Shown in pieces: positions 53,411-62,202 of a stretch of DNA of 64,000 nt. This DNA is from Miltoncostaea sp963823515 (GTDB taxonomy: Bacteria; Actinomycetota; Thermoleophilia; Miltoncostaeales; Miltoncostaeaceae), in contig CAWGMB010000008.1 in assembly GCA_963823515.1 (NCBI GenBank), positions 62,001-126,000 on the forward strand, written 5' to 3'. How positions within the stretch are numbered: position 1 is the stretch's first letter; the number at the start of each line of letters is the position of its first letter. The translations under genes were made by a program, and so were the position numbers. A model generated the notes under the pieces. The model was not told the DNA's origin and searched no databases. It was given only the letters and a program-made list of their open reading frames with translations.

Positions 53411-55051
53411 ATGGCGCGGGGCGAAAAGCGGCAGAACCTGGCGCGTCTCGGAGAGATCGCGCACGTCGCCGCACGGCACGGCTTCGGCTACGTCTTCGGC
53501 CGCGGCGAGGCCGATTCCGCCGATCTGAACGGCGGTGGGCGCAACCGCGGCCGCCGCCTGCGGGAGATGCTCGACGAGCTGGGTCCGACCTTCGTCAAGT
53601 TCGGCCAGCTGCTCTCGACGCGACCGGACATCGTGCCGCCCGACATCCTGGCCGAGCTGCGCGGGCTGCAGGACGACGCCAACCCCGAGCCCTTCGCGCG
53701 CGTGCGCACCGTCGTCGAGGCCGAGCTCGGGCTCACGATCGAGCAGGTCTTCGTGGAGTTCGACGAGGTGCCGATCGCCGCGGCCTCCATCGGGCAGGTG
53801 CACCGTGCGCTCCTGCCGGGCGGCCAGGAGGTCGTGGTCAAGGTGCAGCGCCCGGACGCCGAGCGCCAGCTGGCCGCCGATATCCAGCTGCTCCACCAGG
53901 TGGCGCGCGTCGCGCGCGAGCGCGTCCGCAAGCTCCAGTTCATCGATCTCGTCGGGACGGTGGACGAGTTCTCGCGCACGGTGCGCCGCGAGCTCGACTA
54001 CGGCGTCGAGGCACGCAACGCGGAGGTCTTCCGGCGCAACTTCGCGGGGGATGACACGGTGTCGGTGCCGAAGATCTACTGGCGCTACACCACGTCTCGC
54101 GTTCTCACGATGGAGCGCGTGGAAGGCACCCCGCTCAGCCAGCTGGACCTCTCCACCTGGTCGTCGGACGACCGCCGCGCCCTGGGGCACCGCATCACCC
54201 AGACCTGGATGCAGATGCTCTTCGTCCACGGCTTCTTCCATGCCGACCCGCACCCGGCCAACATCCTCGTGCGCGGTGCCGACGCGCTCAGCCTGGTCGA
54301 CTTCGGCATGACCGAGCAGCTCACCCCGCGCGACCGCGAGGCGGCGGTGCGCCTTCTGGTGGACATCCTCAACCAGGACGCCGAGCGTCTGCCGCGCCGC
54401 CTGCGCTCCCTGGGTGTCCGCTACCCGCGCCAGATGGAGGAGGAGCTCGGCGAGCGCCTCGGGGTGATCCTTCAGCGATACTCGGCCAGCGCGCTCGGCG
54501 AGATCGACGCGCGCGAGGTGCTGCGGGAGATCTTCCAGACCATCTACCGGATGGACATCACCCTCCCGGCCCGCTGGGTGATGCTCGACAAGACCCTCGC
54601 GACGCTCTCGGGGGTGGCCCTGGGCGTCTACCCGGACCTCAACGTGTTCGAGGTCGCGCGGCCCTACGCCATGCGGATGGCCGCCCAGCGGCTGCGGCCC
54701 GACCAGATCGCCGACCGCGTGCGCGTGGACGTCGGCCGCTACGCGGAGGCCTTCCTCGACTACCCGTTCCAGCTCTCGGAACTGCTCGACGAGTTCAAGG
54801 ACGGCGAGATCGAGATCGCCGTGCGCCCCGAGGGCTTCTCGGACGCGGTCGACAAGATCCAGGCGAGCGCCAACCGGCTCGTGCTGGGGCTCGTGGCCTC
54901 GGCCCTGATCGTGGGATCCGCCGTGATCGCGGTCTTCGCGGACTCCGCCGACCTCGTCGGCCTCTCGCTGTTCGCTCTGCCGGGGGGCGGGCTGGCCCTC
55001 GCCATCATCGCCTGGCTCTGCGTGGGCATCTTCCGCTCGGGCCGCTGGTGA
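53411..55051 (+). CDS. UbiB/ABC1 (AarF)-family atypical kinase
   Basis: 546 residues from ATG 53411. Family signature LGPTFVKFGQLLSTRPD (KxGQ), AAASIGQVHRA (Ala-rich loop), ATP Lys in VVVKVQRP, catalytic HADPHPANIL and VDFGM, and two C-terminal hydrophobic helices (VLGLVASALIVGSAVIAVF; LFALPGGGLALAIIAW). Members support quinone or lipid metabolism, and terpenoid transport has been proposed. recJ overlaps its stop as GTGA. Confidence 0.92.
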   Translation: MARGEKRQNLARLGEIAHVAARHGFGYVFGRGEADSADLNGGGRNRGRRLREMLDELGPTFVKFGQLLSTRPDIVPPDILAELRGLQDDANPEPFARVRTVVEAELGLTIEQVFVEFDEVPIAAASIGQVHRALLPGGQEVVVKVQRPDAERQLAADIQLLHQVARVARERVRKLQFIDLVGTVDEFSRTVRRELDYGVEARNAEVFRRNFAGDDTVSVPKIYWRYTTSRVLTMERVEGTPLSQLDLSTWSSDDRRALGHRITQTWMQMLFVHGFFHADPHPANILVRGADALSLVDFGMTEQLTPRDREAAVRLLVDILNQDAERLPRRLRSLGVRYPRQMEEELGERLGVILQRYSASALGEIDAREVLREIFQTIYRMDITLPARWVMLDKTLATLSGVALGVYPDLNVFEVARPYAMRMAAQRLRPDQIADRVRVDVGRYAEAFLDYPFQLSELLDEFKDGEIEIAVRPEGFSDAVDKIQASANRLVLGLVASALIVGSAVIAVFADSADLVGLSLFALPGGGLALAIIAWLCVGIFRSGRW

Positions 55052-57645
55052 GCTGGCGCACCGCCCGGGTCGCGTTCGCCGACGTGGCCGCCCTGCAGGA
55101 CGCGCTGGGCGTGCCGGAGCCCGTGGCCTGGGCGCTCGTGCGGCGCGGCCTGGGCGACCCGGCCGCGGCGCGGGAGTTCATGTCGTCCGACGGGCCCCTC
55201 GCGCCCGCGGAGGACCTGCCCGGCATCTCCGAGGCCGCCGACCGCCTGGCGCGGGCGGTGCGCGCGGGTGAGCGGATCGCCGTGCACGGCGACTACGACT
55301 GCGACGGCATCACCTCCACCGCCATCCTGGTGAGCGCCCTCCGGGGCAGGGGGGCCGACGTCATCGCGTTCCTGCCCAGCCGCTTCACCGAGGGCTACGG
55401 CGTGGCCGGATCGACCGTCGAGACCCTGGCCGATCGCGGCGCGCGCATCCTGGCGTGCGTCGACTGCGGCACGTCCGCCCTCGACGCCCTCACGCGTGCG
55501 GTCGACCTGGGGATGGAGCCGATCATTCTCGACCACCACCTCGCGGGCGGGCGACGTCCACCGGGCATCCTGGCGAACCCGGCTCTGGGGCGACCCGCCG
55601 ACGACCTGCCGGCCGCGGCCGGGGTCGTCCACATGCTTGTGCGAGCGCTCTCGGCGCGGCTGGACGGCGGCGGGCTGGCGCCGGATGCCGACGAGTGCAT
55701 CGACCTGGTCGCCCTCGCCACGGTCGCCGACGCCGTGCCGCTGGTCGGTGACAACCGGCGCCGGGTGGCCCAGGGGCTGCGCGCCATCCGCGAGCGCCCG
55801 CGCCCGGGGATCGCCGCCCTCTGCGCGGCGGCCTCGCTCGAGCCCCGGGTCGCGAGCGCCCGCTCGCTCGGCTTCACGCTGGCCCCCTGCATCAACGCCG
55901 CCGGCCGGCTGTCGCACCCCGACCGGGCGCTCGAGTTGCTGCTCGCGCCCGACCGCGAGACCGCCGACCCGATCGCCCAGGAGCTCTGGGTCCTCAACGG
56001 GGAGCGGCGCGAGGTGGAGCGGGAGATCGTGGACCAGGCGATCGCACAGGTCGAGGCCGAGCCCGACCACATCCGTCGCGCCGGCGTGGTCGTCGCCTCG
56101 GGAGACGGCTGGCATGAGGGCGTGGTGGGCATCGTCGCCTCGCGCCTGGCCGAGCGCTTCGAGCGTCCGGCGGTGGTCATCTCGCGCATCGGGGAGACGG
56201 CCAAGGGCTCGGGGCGCAGCGTGGCGGGCGTGGACCTGCACGCCCTCGTCGGGGCCGCCGACGGCAGCCTGATCCGTTGGGGCGGTCACGCGGGAGCCGT
56301 GGGGCTGGAGCTGCCGGCCGCCGCCATCGCGCGCTTCCGCGACGAGCTGATCGAGGCCGCCGAGGGCGCCCGCGGTGCGATCGAGCGCGCCCGGGTGCGC
56401 ACGGTCGACGCCGTGGTGGGCGGGCCCGACCTCACTCTCGCCACCGCGGAGGCCCTCGACCTGCTCGCGCCGTTCGGTCGGGGCAATCCGCCGGTGCGCC
56501 TGGTGGTGCCCGGGGCCGAGCTGGAGGCGCCATCGCGCGTCGGCCACGGCAAGCACCTGCAGCTCCGGCTGCGCTCGGCGGGGGTCCACTCCCGCGCGAT
56601 CGGCTTCCGGATGGGCGAGAGGGCGGCGGGGCTCGACCTGGACGAGCGCCACGACGCCGTCATCGGGCTCGAGGTGGAGCGCTGGCAGGGCGTCGTGGGC
56701 CCGCGGGTCTCGTTGGAGGCCCTCGACGCCCTGGCCCCCGGCGCCCCGCTGGCGGGCCAGTGCGCCCAGGCGTGCGACGTCGCGTGCCCCCAGCGCGTCG
56801 GGCTCGGCGACCTGCGGGCCATGGTGGAGCGCCCCGAGGCGCCCCAGGCCGTCCCGCCCCCCGCCGCGCCACCCCTGGGCGTGCGCGACCGCCGGGGCGA
56901 GGGTGCGGCCCTCTCGACCCTGGCCGCCCTCGCCGGCGCCGACCGGGGCGTGGTCGCGGTGGTGTCCGATGTCGCGCGCCGGCGCGCGGCGCTCGTGGCG
57001 GCCCTCGAGCCGGGGCGCCTCGGCGTGGAGGTCGCCGTGCTCGGCGGCGCGCGCTGTGATCCGGGGGCCCTCGCCACCCGCCTCGCCCTGGCGCGCGGGG
57101 TCCCGGCCCTCGCGATGCTCGACTACGGGCGCCTGGCGGGGATCGACCCCCCCGAGGGGATGCACATCGTGCTCGTCAACCCGCCCGCGTCGGAGCGCGA
57201 CGCGGCCTGGGCCGCCCACCGGGCGGGCGGGCGCTGGCTTCACATTGCCTGGGGTGAGCCCGAGGCGGAGCTGGCGCTGCGGGTGGCCGAGGACGAGTGG
57301 GAGCTGCGACCTGCGGTCACCGCGATCTGGACCGGCCTGCGCGACGGGGCCCCGCGGGCCTGGGGGTCCGACCTCGAGCGGGTGCTTCTCGGCGACGGGC
57401 CCGCCTCGCGGCCGCCCGCCGTCGCGGCGCGGGCGCTCGCGGTGCTGGTGGAGCTCGGCCTCGTCGAGGCGGGCCCCGAGGGCGTGCGGGCGGCGCCGGA
57501 TCCCGAGCGCCGTGAGCTGGAGGCCTCGGCGCTCTACCGCTCATGCCGCGAGCGCCTGGAGGACGCGCGCCGCTTCCTCGCCCTGGCGCCCACGCTCGAA
57601 CTGTTCGCGATGGCCGGGGACGACCCCCGGATCCTCGTGCGGTAG
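55048..57645 (+). CDS. recJ: single-stranded-DNA exonuclease RecJ
   Basis: 865 residues from GTG 55048. DHH phosphoesterase motifs HGDYDCDGITSTAIL, ACVDCGTSALDAL, ILDHHLAGGRRP, and DLVALATVADAVPL. DHHA1 domain with GGHAGAVGLELP. A long C-terminal part beyond residue 600 (helicase-like loop region FALAMLDYGRLAG and MHIVLVNPP) makes it longer than E. coli RecJ (577), like other actinobacterial and Firmicutes forms. 5'-3' resection of single strands in recombination and repair. Confidence 0.93.
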   Translation: MSWRTARVAFADVAALQDALGVPEPVAWALVRRGLGDPAAAREFMSSDGPLAPAEDLPGISEAADRLARAVRAGERIAVHGDYDCDGITSTAILVSALRGRGADVIAFLPSRFTEGYGVAGSTVETLADRGARILACVDCGTSALDALTRAVDLGMEPIILDHHLAGGRRPPGILANPALGRPADDLPAAAGVVHMLVRALSARLDGGGLAPDADECIDLVALATVADAVPLVGDNRRRVAQGLRAIRERPRPGIAALCAAASLEPRVASARSLGFTLAPCINAAGRLSHPDRALELLLAPDRETADPIAQELWVLNGERREVEREIVDQAIAQVEAEPDHIRRAGVVVASGDGWHEGVVGIVASRLAERFERPAVVISRIGETAKGSGRSVAGVDLHALVGAADGSLIRWGGHAGAVGLELPAAAIARFRDELIEAAEGARGAIERARVRTVDAVVGGPDLTLATAEALDLLAPFGRGNPPVRLVVPGAELEAPSRVGHGKHLQLRLRSAGVHSRAIGFRMGERAAGLDLDERHDAVIGLEVERWQGVVGPRVSLEALDALAPGAPLAGQCAQACDVACPQRVGLGDLRAMVERPEAPQAVPPPAAPPLGVRDRRGEGAALSTLAALAGADRGVVAVVSDVARRRAALVAALEPGRLGVEVAVLGGARCDPGALATRLALARGVPALAMLDYGRLAGIDPPEGMHIVLVNPPASERDAAWAAHRAGGRWLHIAWGEPEAELALRVAEDEWELRPAVTAIWTGLRDGAPRAWGSDLERVLLGDGPASRPPAVAARALAVLVELGLVEAGPEGVRAAPDPERRELEASALYRSCRERLEDARRFLALAPTLELFAMAGDDPRILVR

Positions 57646-57719
57646 GAGCGTCGCCAACTCGGGCATTCGCGCACGATGGCGCCCGGATGGGAGATGGAGG
57701 GGTCGGTGGGCGGGCGCGG

Positions 57720-57725
57720 TATCGT
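57720..57725 (+). promoter_or_regulatory. -10 element, leaderless promoter
   Basis: TATCGT with 6 nt to ATG 57732. Confidence 0.45.
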
Positions 57726-57731
57726 TTACAT

Positions 57732-59942
57732 ATGTCGAAGGACCTCGCAGACCTCGATCTCGCTCTCGACTCGGCCGTCCCCGAGCTCGACCAGGTGATC
57801 GCGGAGGTCGCCGAGCACCACTCGGACGTCGATCGCGACGCCCTGCGCCGCGCCTACGCGTTCGCCGAGGAGCACCACCGCACGCAGGTGCGCAACTCGG
57901 GCGAGCCCTTCATCACGCATCCCCTCGGCTGCGCCCGCATCGCGGCCGGCCTCGGCCTCGACGGCACCGCCGTCGTGGCCGCCCTGCTTCACGACACGGT
58001 GGAGGACACCAGCGCGACGCTCACGGCGATCGAGGCGGGCTTCGGCGCCGAGACGGCGGCCCTCGTCGACGGCGTCACCAAGCTGTCGAAGATCCACTTC
58101 GACAGCCAGGAGGCCCATCAGGCGGAGAACTACCGCAAGCTGATCGTGTCGATGTCGAGCGACATCCGGGTGCTCGTGGTCAAGCTGGCCGACCGCCTGC
58201 ACAACATGCGGACGCTGGCCTACATGACCAAGCCGAAGCAGATCCAGAAGGCCAAGGAGACGCTCGAGATCTACGCGCCCCTGGCGCACCGGCTGGGCAT
58301 CCACTCGCTCAAGTGGGAGCTGGAGGACCTCGCCTTCGCCACGCTGCATCCGCGGCGCTACAGCGAGATCCAGCAGATGGTCAACCAGCGCCGGCCCGAC
58401 CGCGAGGCCTTCATCGACGACGCCGGGCGCGTGCTCGCCGCGCAGCTCGAAGACGTCGGGATCCTCGGCGTGGAGATCACCGGGCGGGCGAAGCACTTCT
58501 ACTCGATCTACGAGAAGATGACCCGCAAGGGCAAGGAGTTCAACGAGATCTACGACCTCACCGCGATGCGGGTGCTGGTCGGCTCGGTGAAGGACTGCTA
58601 CGGGGCGGTGGGCATCATCCACTCGCTCTGGAAGCCCCTGCCCGGGCGCTTCAAGGACTACATCGCGATGCCCAGGCCCAACATGTACCAGAGCCTGCAC
58701 ACGACGGTGATCGGTCCCGAGGGCAAGCCGCTGGAGATCCAGATCCGGACCTTCGCGATGCACGCGACGGCCGAGTTCGGAGTGGCCGCGCACTGGCTCT
58801 ACAAGCAGGACGGCGGCGCGGGAGGCCAGCCGGCCTGGGTCTCGCGCATGATGGACTGGCAGCGCGAGACGCAAGATCCGAGCGAGTTCCTCGAGGCTCT
58901 GCGCTCCGATCTCTACTCCGATGAGGTCTACGTCTTCACGCCCAAGGGCGAGGTGCGCGACCTTCCCTCCGGAGCGACGCCGCTCGACTTCGCCTACGAC
59001 GTCCACACGGACGTCGGCCACCGCTGCGTGGGCGCCAAGATCAACGGGCGCATCGTCCCGCTCACCTACACCCTGCAGTCAGGCGACTTCGTGGAGATCC
59101 TCACCTCGAAGGCGGCCAGGGCGCCCTCGCGCGACTGGCTGCAGCTGGTCACCACCACCAAGGCGCGCTCCAAGATCAGCCAGTTCTTCCGCCGGGAGCG
59201 GCGCGAGGATGCCGAGCACAGCGGGCGTGAGTCGCTGCAGGACTCCCTGCGCAAGGCGGGCCTGCCCAGCCAGCGCGTCGCCGGCTCGCCGCTGCTGCTC
59301 GAGGTGATCCAGGAGATGGGCTTCAAGAAGGCCGACGAGTTCTACATCTCGCTCGGCCTGCAGAAGACCTCGGTCCAGGTCGTGGTCAACAAGATCATGC
59401 AGCGCCTCAAGGCGGGCCAGGCGGTCGTGGACGACGCCCCCGCGGGCGTCGAGCCCCGCGGGCGTCGTCCGCACACGTCCACGGTCTCCAGCGACCTCGG
59501 CATCGAGATCGACGGCCTCGCCGACGTCCTGGTCCGTCTGGCCAAGTGCTGCAAGCCCGTGCCGGGCGATCCGATCCTCGGCTACATCTCGCTCGGGCGC
59601 GGCATCACCATCCATCGCGAGGACTGCCCCAACGCGAAGGCGCTGAAGAAGAACCCCGAGCGGTTCACCCCGGTCACCTGGACCGGCGCGAACCAGCAGA
59701 GCTTTCGGGTAGAGATCGCCATCGACGCCTGGGACCGTGCCCGCCTGCTGGAGGATCTCTCGCGGGCGTTCGCGGAGGCCGGGGTGAACATCGTCTCGGC
59801 GAACGCATCGATGGAGGACCAGATGGTCCACGATTGCTTCGTGGTGGAGGTGGGGGACGTCGAGACGCTGAAGTCGTGCATCTCCTCGCTGCGCCAGGTG
59901 GAGTCGGTCTTCGACGCCTACCGGGTCACGCCGGGCTCCTGA
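57732..59942 (+). CDS. rel: bifunctional (p)ppGpp synthetase/hydrolase, Rel
   Basis: 736 residues from ATG 57732. HD hydrolase domain (about 25-180; ALLHDTVEDT, KLADRLHNMRTL), synthetase domain (about 235-345; GRAKHFYSIYEKM, YDLTAMRVLV, PNMYQSLHTTVIG), TGS (about 395-455; YVFTPKGEVRDLPSGATPLD), a zinc-finger/helical region with CCKPVPGD and a C-terminal ACT domain. Both activities look intact. Controls the stringent response to amino-acid and other starvation. A second start is not needed; the hexamer TATCGT lies 6 nt upstream. Confidence 0.95.
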   Translation: MSKDLADLDLALDSAVPELDQVIAEVAEHHSDVDRDALRRAYAFAEEHHRTQVRNSGEPFITHPLGCARIAAGLGLDGTAVVAALLHDTVEDTSATLTAIEAGFGAETAALVDGVTKLSKIHFDSQEAHQAENYRKLIVSMSSDIRVLVVKLADRLHNMRTLAYMTKPKQIQKAKETLEIYAPLAHRLGIHSLKWELEDLAFATLHPRRYSEIQQMVNQRRPDREAFIDDAGRVLAAQLEDVGILGVEITGRAKHFYSIYEKMTRKGKEFNEIYDLTAMRVLVGSVKDCYGAVGIIHSLWKPLPGRFKDYIAMPRPNMYQSLHTTVIGPEGKPLEIQIRTFAMHATAEFGVAAHWLYKQDGGAGGQPAWVSRMMDWQRETQDPSEFLEALRSDLYSDEVYVFTPKGEVRDLPSGATPLDFAYDVHTDVGHRCVGAKINGRIVPLTYTLQSGDFVEILTSKAARAPSRDWLQLVTTTKARSKISQFFRRERREDAEHSGRESLQDSLRKAGLPSQRVAGSPLLLEVIQEMGFKKADEFYISLGLQKTSVQVVVNKIMQRLKAGQAVVDDAPAGVEPRGRRPHTSTVSSDLGIEIDGLADVLVRLAKCCKPVPGDPILGYISLGRGITIHREDCPNAKALKKNPERFTPVTWTGANQQSFRVEIAIDAWDRARLLEDLSRAFAEAGVNIVSANASMEDQMVHDCFVVEVGDVETLKSCISSLRQVESVFDAYRVTPGS

Positions 59943-59992
59943 CGGGCACCTGACCGGCCCCGCCCGGGCCACGGGTCGCCCGGGCCAACTGA

Positions 59993-59998
59993 TACGGT
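59993..59998 (+). promoter_or_regulatory. -10 element, leaderless promoter
   Basis: TACGGT with 9 nt to ATG 60008. Confidence 0.35.
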
Positions 59999-60007
59999 CC
60001 CGCGCCG

Positions 60008-60760
60008 ATGGCATGGCTCGATCTCGTGGTCCCCTCGGCGGCCATTCTCGCCCTCTTCGCGGTCGTGGCCCTCGTGGTCGTGGCGGTTCTCCAGGGCCGC
60101 AGGCTCCGGAAGCTCGAGGAGCGCCTCGCGCAGACGGGTGAGGCGGCCGACGAAGCTCCTCTTCGGCGCATCGCCGACCTCCAGGCGCGCCACGCGGTGT
60201 CATCGGGGGTCTCGAGCGGGCAGATGCGCACCGCGGGGATGGTCGCCCTGGTCGCCGTGGCCCTGGTCGCCGCGGTCGGCGGCGTCTGGTACCTGTTCGT
60301 CCGCGACGACGGGGGCGCGACCAGCGCGTCCACCCCGGGCACGACCACCGGGAGCACCAGCACGGCGACGGCCCCCGAGCCGCCGACCCCGGTCGACGCC
60401 ACGCTGCTGCCGGAGACGGTCCCGCCGCTGCCGGACAAGAGCATCTACACCCTGGCGGTCTTCAACGCGACCGGCATCGCCGGCGCGGCCGGCGACGTCG
60501 TGGCCCCGGCGCTGACCGGCGAGGGCTGGGCCGTCCCGCTCGTGGACAACGAGCCCAACCAGGTCACCGGCCTCAAGAAGTCCGTGGTCATGTACGCCAA
60601 GGGCAAGCAGAAGGTCGCATGGAACGTCGCGAAGGATCTCGGGCTGAAGAACGCCCGCCCGCTCGACGGGTACACGAGCAAGCAGATCGGCAACAACGAC
60701 GTCGTCGTGGTCGTGGGCCTCGACCTCGCCAACGGCGGGGCGACGGCCACCAGCCCCTAG
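60008..60760 (+). CDS. LytR_C domain membrane protein
   Basis: 250 residues. N-terminal helix (AAILALFAVVALVVVAVL), a coiled-coil stretch (RLRKLEERLAQTG), a second helix (AGMVALVAVALVAAVGGVWYLFV), a Thr/Ser/Pro linker, then a LytR_C domain (about 155-245; LAVFNATGIAGAAGDVVAPAL ... VVMYAKGKQKVAWNVAKDLG). Domain probably outside the membrane and involved in the cell envelope. Its role is not known. Confidence 0.82.
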   Translation: MAWLDLVVPSAAILALFAVVALVVVAVLQGRRLRKLEERLAQTGEAADEAPLRRIADLQARHAVSSGVSSGQMRTAGMVALVAVALVAAVGGVWYLFVRDDGGATSASTPGTTTGSTSTATAPEPPTPVDATLLPETVPPLPDKSIYTLAVFNATGIAGAAGDVVAPALTGEGWAVPLVDNEPNQVTGLKKSVVMYAKGKQKVAWNVAKDLGLKNARPLDGYTSKQIGNNDVVVVVGLDLANGGATATSP

Positions 60761-60765
60761 TTAGT

Positions 60766-60800
60766 GTCCCGGGTCAGGGGCTGCATGCGGACTTCCGGAC
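60766..60800 (+). repeat. short degenerate intergenic repeat, copy 3 (rearranged)
   Basis: GTCCCGGGTCAG-like left part (60766-60777) resembles the left halves of the copies at 16959 and 20501. It is followed by ctgcatgcggacttccgg (60781-60798), the inverted right half. It lies between the convergent LytR_C and metZ genes. Confidence 0.45.
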
Positions 60801-60807
60801 GAGGGCG

Positions 60808-62007
60808 CTAGGACCCGGCGGCTCCGAGCGAACGGTCGAGGTCCTCGACCAGGTCCTCCACGTCCTCCAGGCCCACGGAGAGCCGGATGACGCCGTCGGT
60901 GATGCCCGCCGCGCCCCGCGCCTCGGGCGTGAGCCGGCGGTGGGTGGTCGTGGCCGGGTGCGTCACGAGCGACTTCGCGTCGCCCAGGTTGTTGGAGATG
61001 TCCACGATCCGCAGCGCGTCGAGCATCGCGAAGGCCGTCGCCTTGGCCCTCGCGTCGTCGCTCGCGAGGCGGAAGGTCACGACGCTGCCGCCGCCGCTCA
61101 TCTGGCGCAGTGCGAGCTCGTGCTGGGGGTGGCTCAGTAGGAAGGGGTAGCGGACCTCGGCGACGGCCGGTTGCGCCTCGAGCCACTGCGCGATCCGCAG
61201 CGCCGACGCGCACTGGTGGCGTACCCGCAGGCTCATCGTCTCGAGGCCCTTCAGCAGCACCCAGGCGTTGAACGGGCTGAGCGAGGGACCGGTGTGGCGC
61301 ATGAGGGGCTCCACCATCCCGCGGATGTAGGAGCTGCGGCCGAGGATCGCGCCCCCGAGCACCCGGCCCTGCCCGTCGATGTGCTTGGTGGCCGAGTAGA
61401 CGACGATGTCGGCGCCCATCGGGATCGGCCGCTGCAGCAGCGGCGTCGCGAAGACGTTGTCGATGATGACCTTTGCGCCGGCCGCGTGCGCCATCTCGCA
61501 GACGGCGGCGATGTCGATCAGCTCCTGCATCGGGTTGGAGGGCGACTCGAAGAAGACGGCGGCCGCCGGGGTGGCGAGCGCGTCCTGCCACTGGTCGAGG
61601 TCGTGCCCGTCGACGAACGTCGTCTCGATGCCCCAGCGGGGCAGGAGGTCGTTGAGGATGATGAAGCACGAGCCGAACAGGGCCCGCGAGGCGACGACGC
61701 GGTCGCCGGTCTCGAGGATGGCGATCAGGGAGTTGAAGACCGCCGCCATGCCGCTGGCGGTGGCGAAGCAGTCCTCCGAGCCCTCGATCAGGCGTAGGCG
61801 CTCCTCGAAGGTGGTGACCGTCGGGTTGCCGTAGCGCGAGTAGACGTAGTGGTCGACCTCGCCCGCGAACGACGCCTCGGCCTCCGCGGCCGACGCGTAG
61901 GTGTAGCCCTGGGTGAGGAAGAGGGCCTCGGAGGTCTCGGCGAACTCCGTTCGGTGCATCCCGCCGCGCACGGCGCGGGTGTCGGGGCGCCAGTCGGCGG
62001 CGCTCAC
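60808..62007 (-). CDS. metZ: O-succinylhomoserine sulfhydrylase (Cys/Met metabolism PLP enzyme)
   Basis: 399 residues from ATG 62007. PLP enzyme of the trans-sulfuration fold: YSRYGNPTVTTFEERLRLIEG, FATASGMAAV, FFESPSNP, IIDNVFATP, PLP Lys208 in YSATKHIDGQG, and VRLSVGLEDVEDL. The 'D-T-R-A-V-R-G-G' start is typical of MetZ; cystathionine gamma-synthase is the alternative. Makes homocysteine from O-acylhomoserine and sulfide. Its ATG overlaps the DUF1737 gene stop. Confidence 0.87.
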   Translation of the reverse strand: MSAADWRPDTRAVRGGMHRTEFAETSEALFLTQGYTYASAAEAEASFAGEVDHYVYSRYGNPTVTTFEERLRLIEGSEDCFATASGMAAVFNSLIAILETGDRVVASRALFGSCFIILNDLLPRWGIETTFVDGHDLDQWQDALATPAAAVFFESPSNPMQELIDIAAVCEMAHAAGAKVIIDNVFATPLLQRPIPMGADIVVYSATKHIDGQGRVLGGAILGRSSYIRGMVEPLMRHTGPSLSPFNAWVLLKGLETMSLRVRHQCASALRIAQWLEAQPAVAEVRYPFLLSHPQHELALRQMSGGGSVVTFRLASDDARAKATAFAMLDALRIVDISNNLGDAKSLVTHPATTTHRRLTPEARGAAGITDGVIRLSVGLEDVEDLVEDLDRSLGAAGS

Positions 62008-62189
62008 TCCGGTGCGTCCGCGTCGCGCACGACCGCCTGGGCGACGATGACGCGCGCCCCGTCGAACGTGAGGGCCGGCCCGCCGTGCAGGCGGTAGCCC
62101 TCGTCGAGGGCGGCGCTGACCCGCTCGCAGAAGGAGTGGTCGTCGGGTCCGGTGAGGACCCGGTAGCGCAGTGGTTGCTCGTCGCTCAT
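62004..62189 (-). CDS. DUF1737 domain small protein
   Basis: 61 residues from ATG 62189 (MSDEQPLRYRVLTGPDDHSF). It has the DUF1737 pattern YRVLTG, SAALDEGYRLHGGP and FDGARVIVAQAVV. Function unknown. Starts 13 nt after the hyuB stop and overlaps the metZ start by 4 nt. Confidence 0.82.
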   Translation of the reverse strand: MSDEQPLRYRVLTGPDDHSFCERVSAALDEGYRLHGGPALTFDGARVIVAQAVVRDADAPE

Positions 62190-62202
62190 GTCCGACAGGT
62201 TC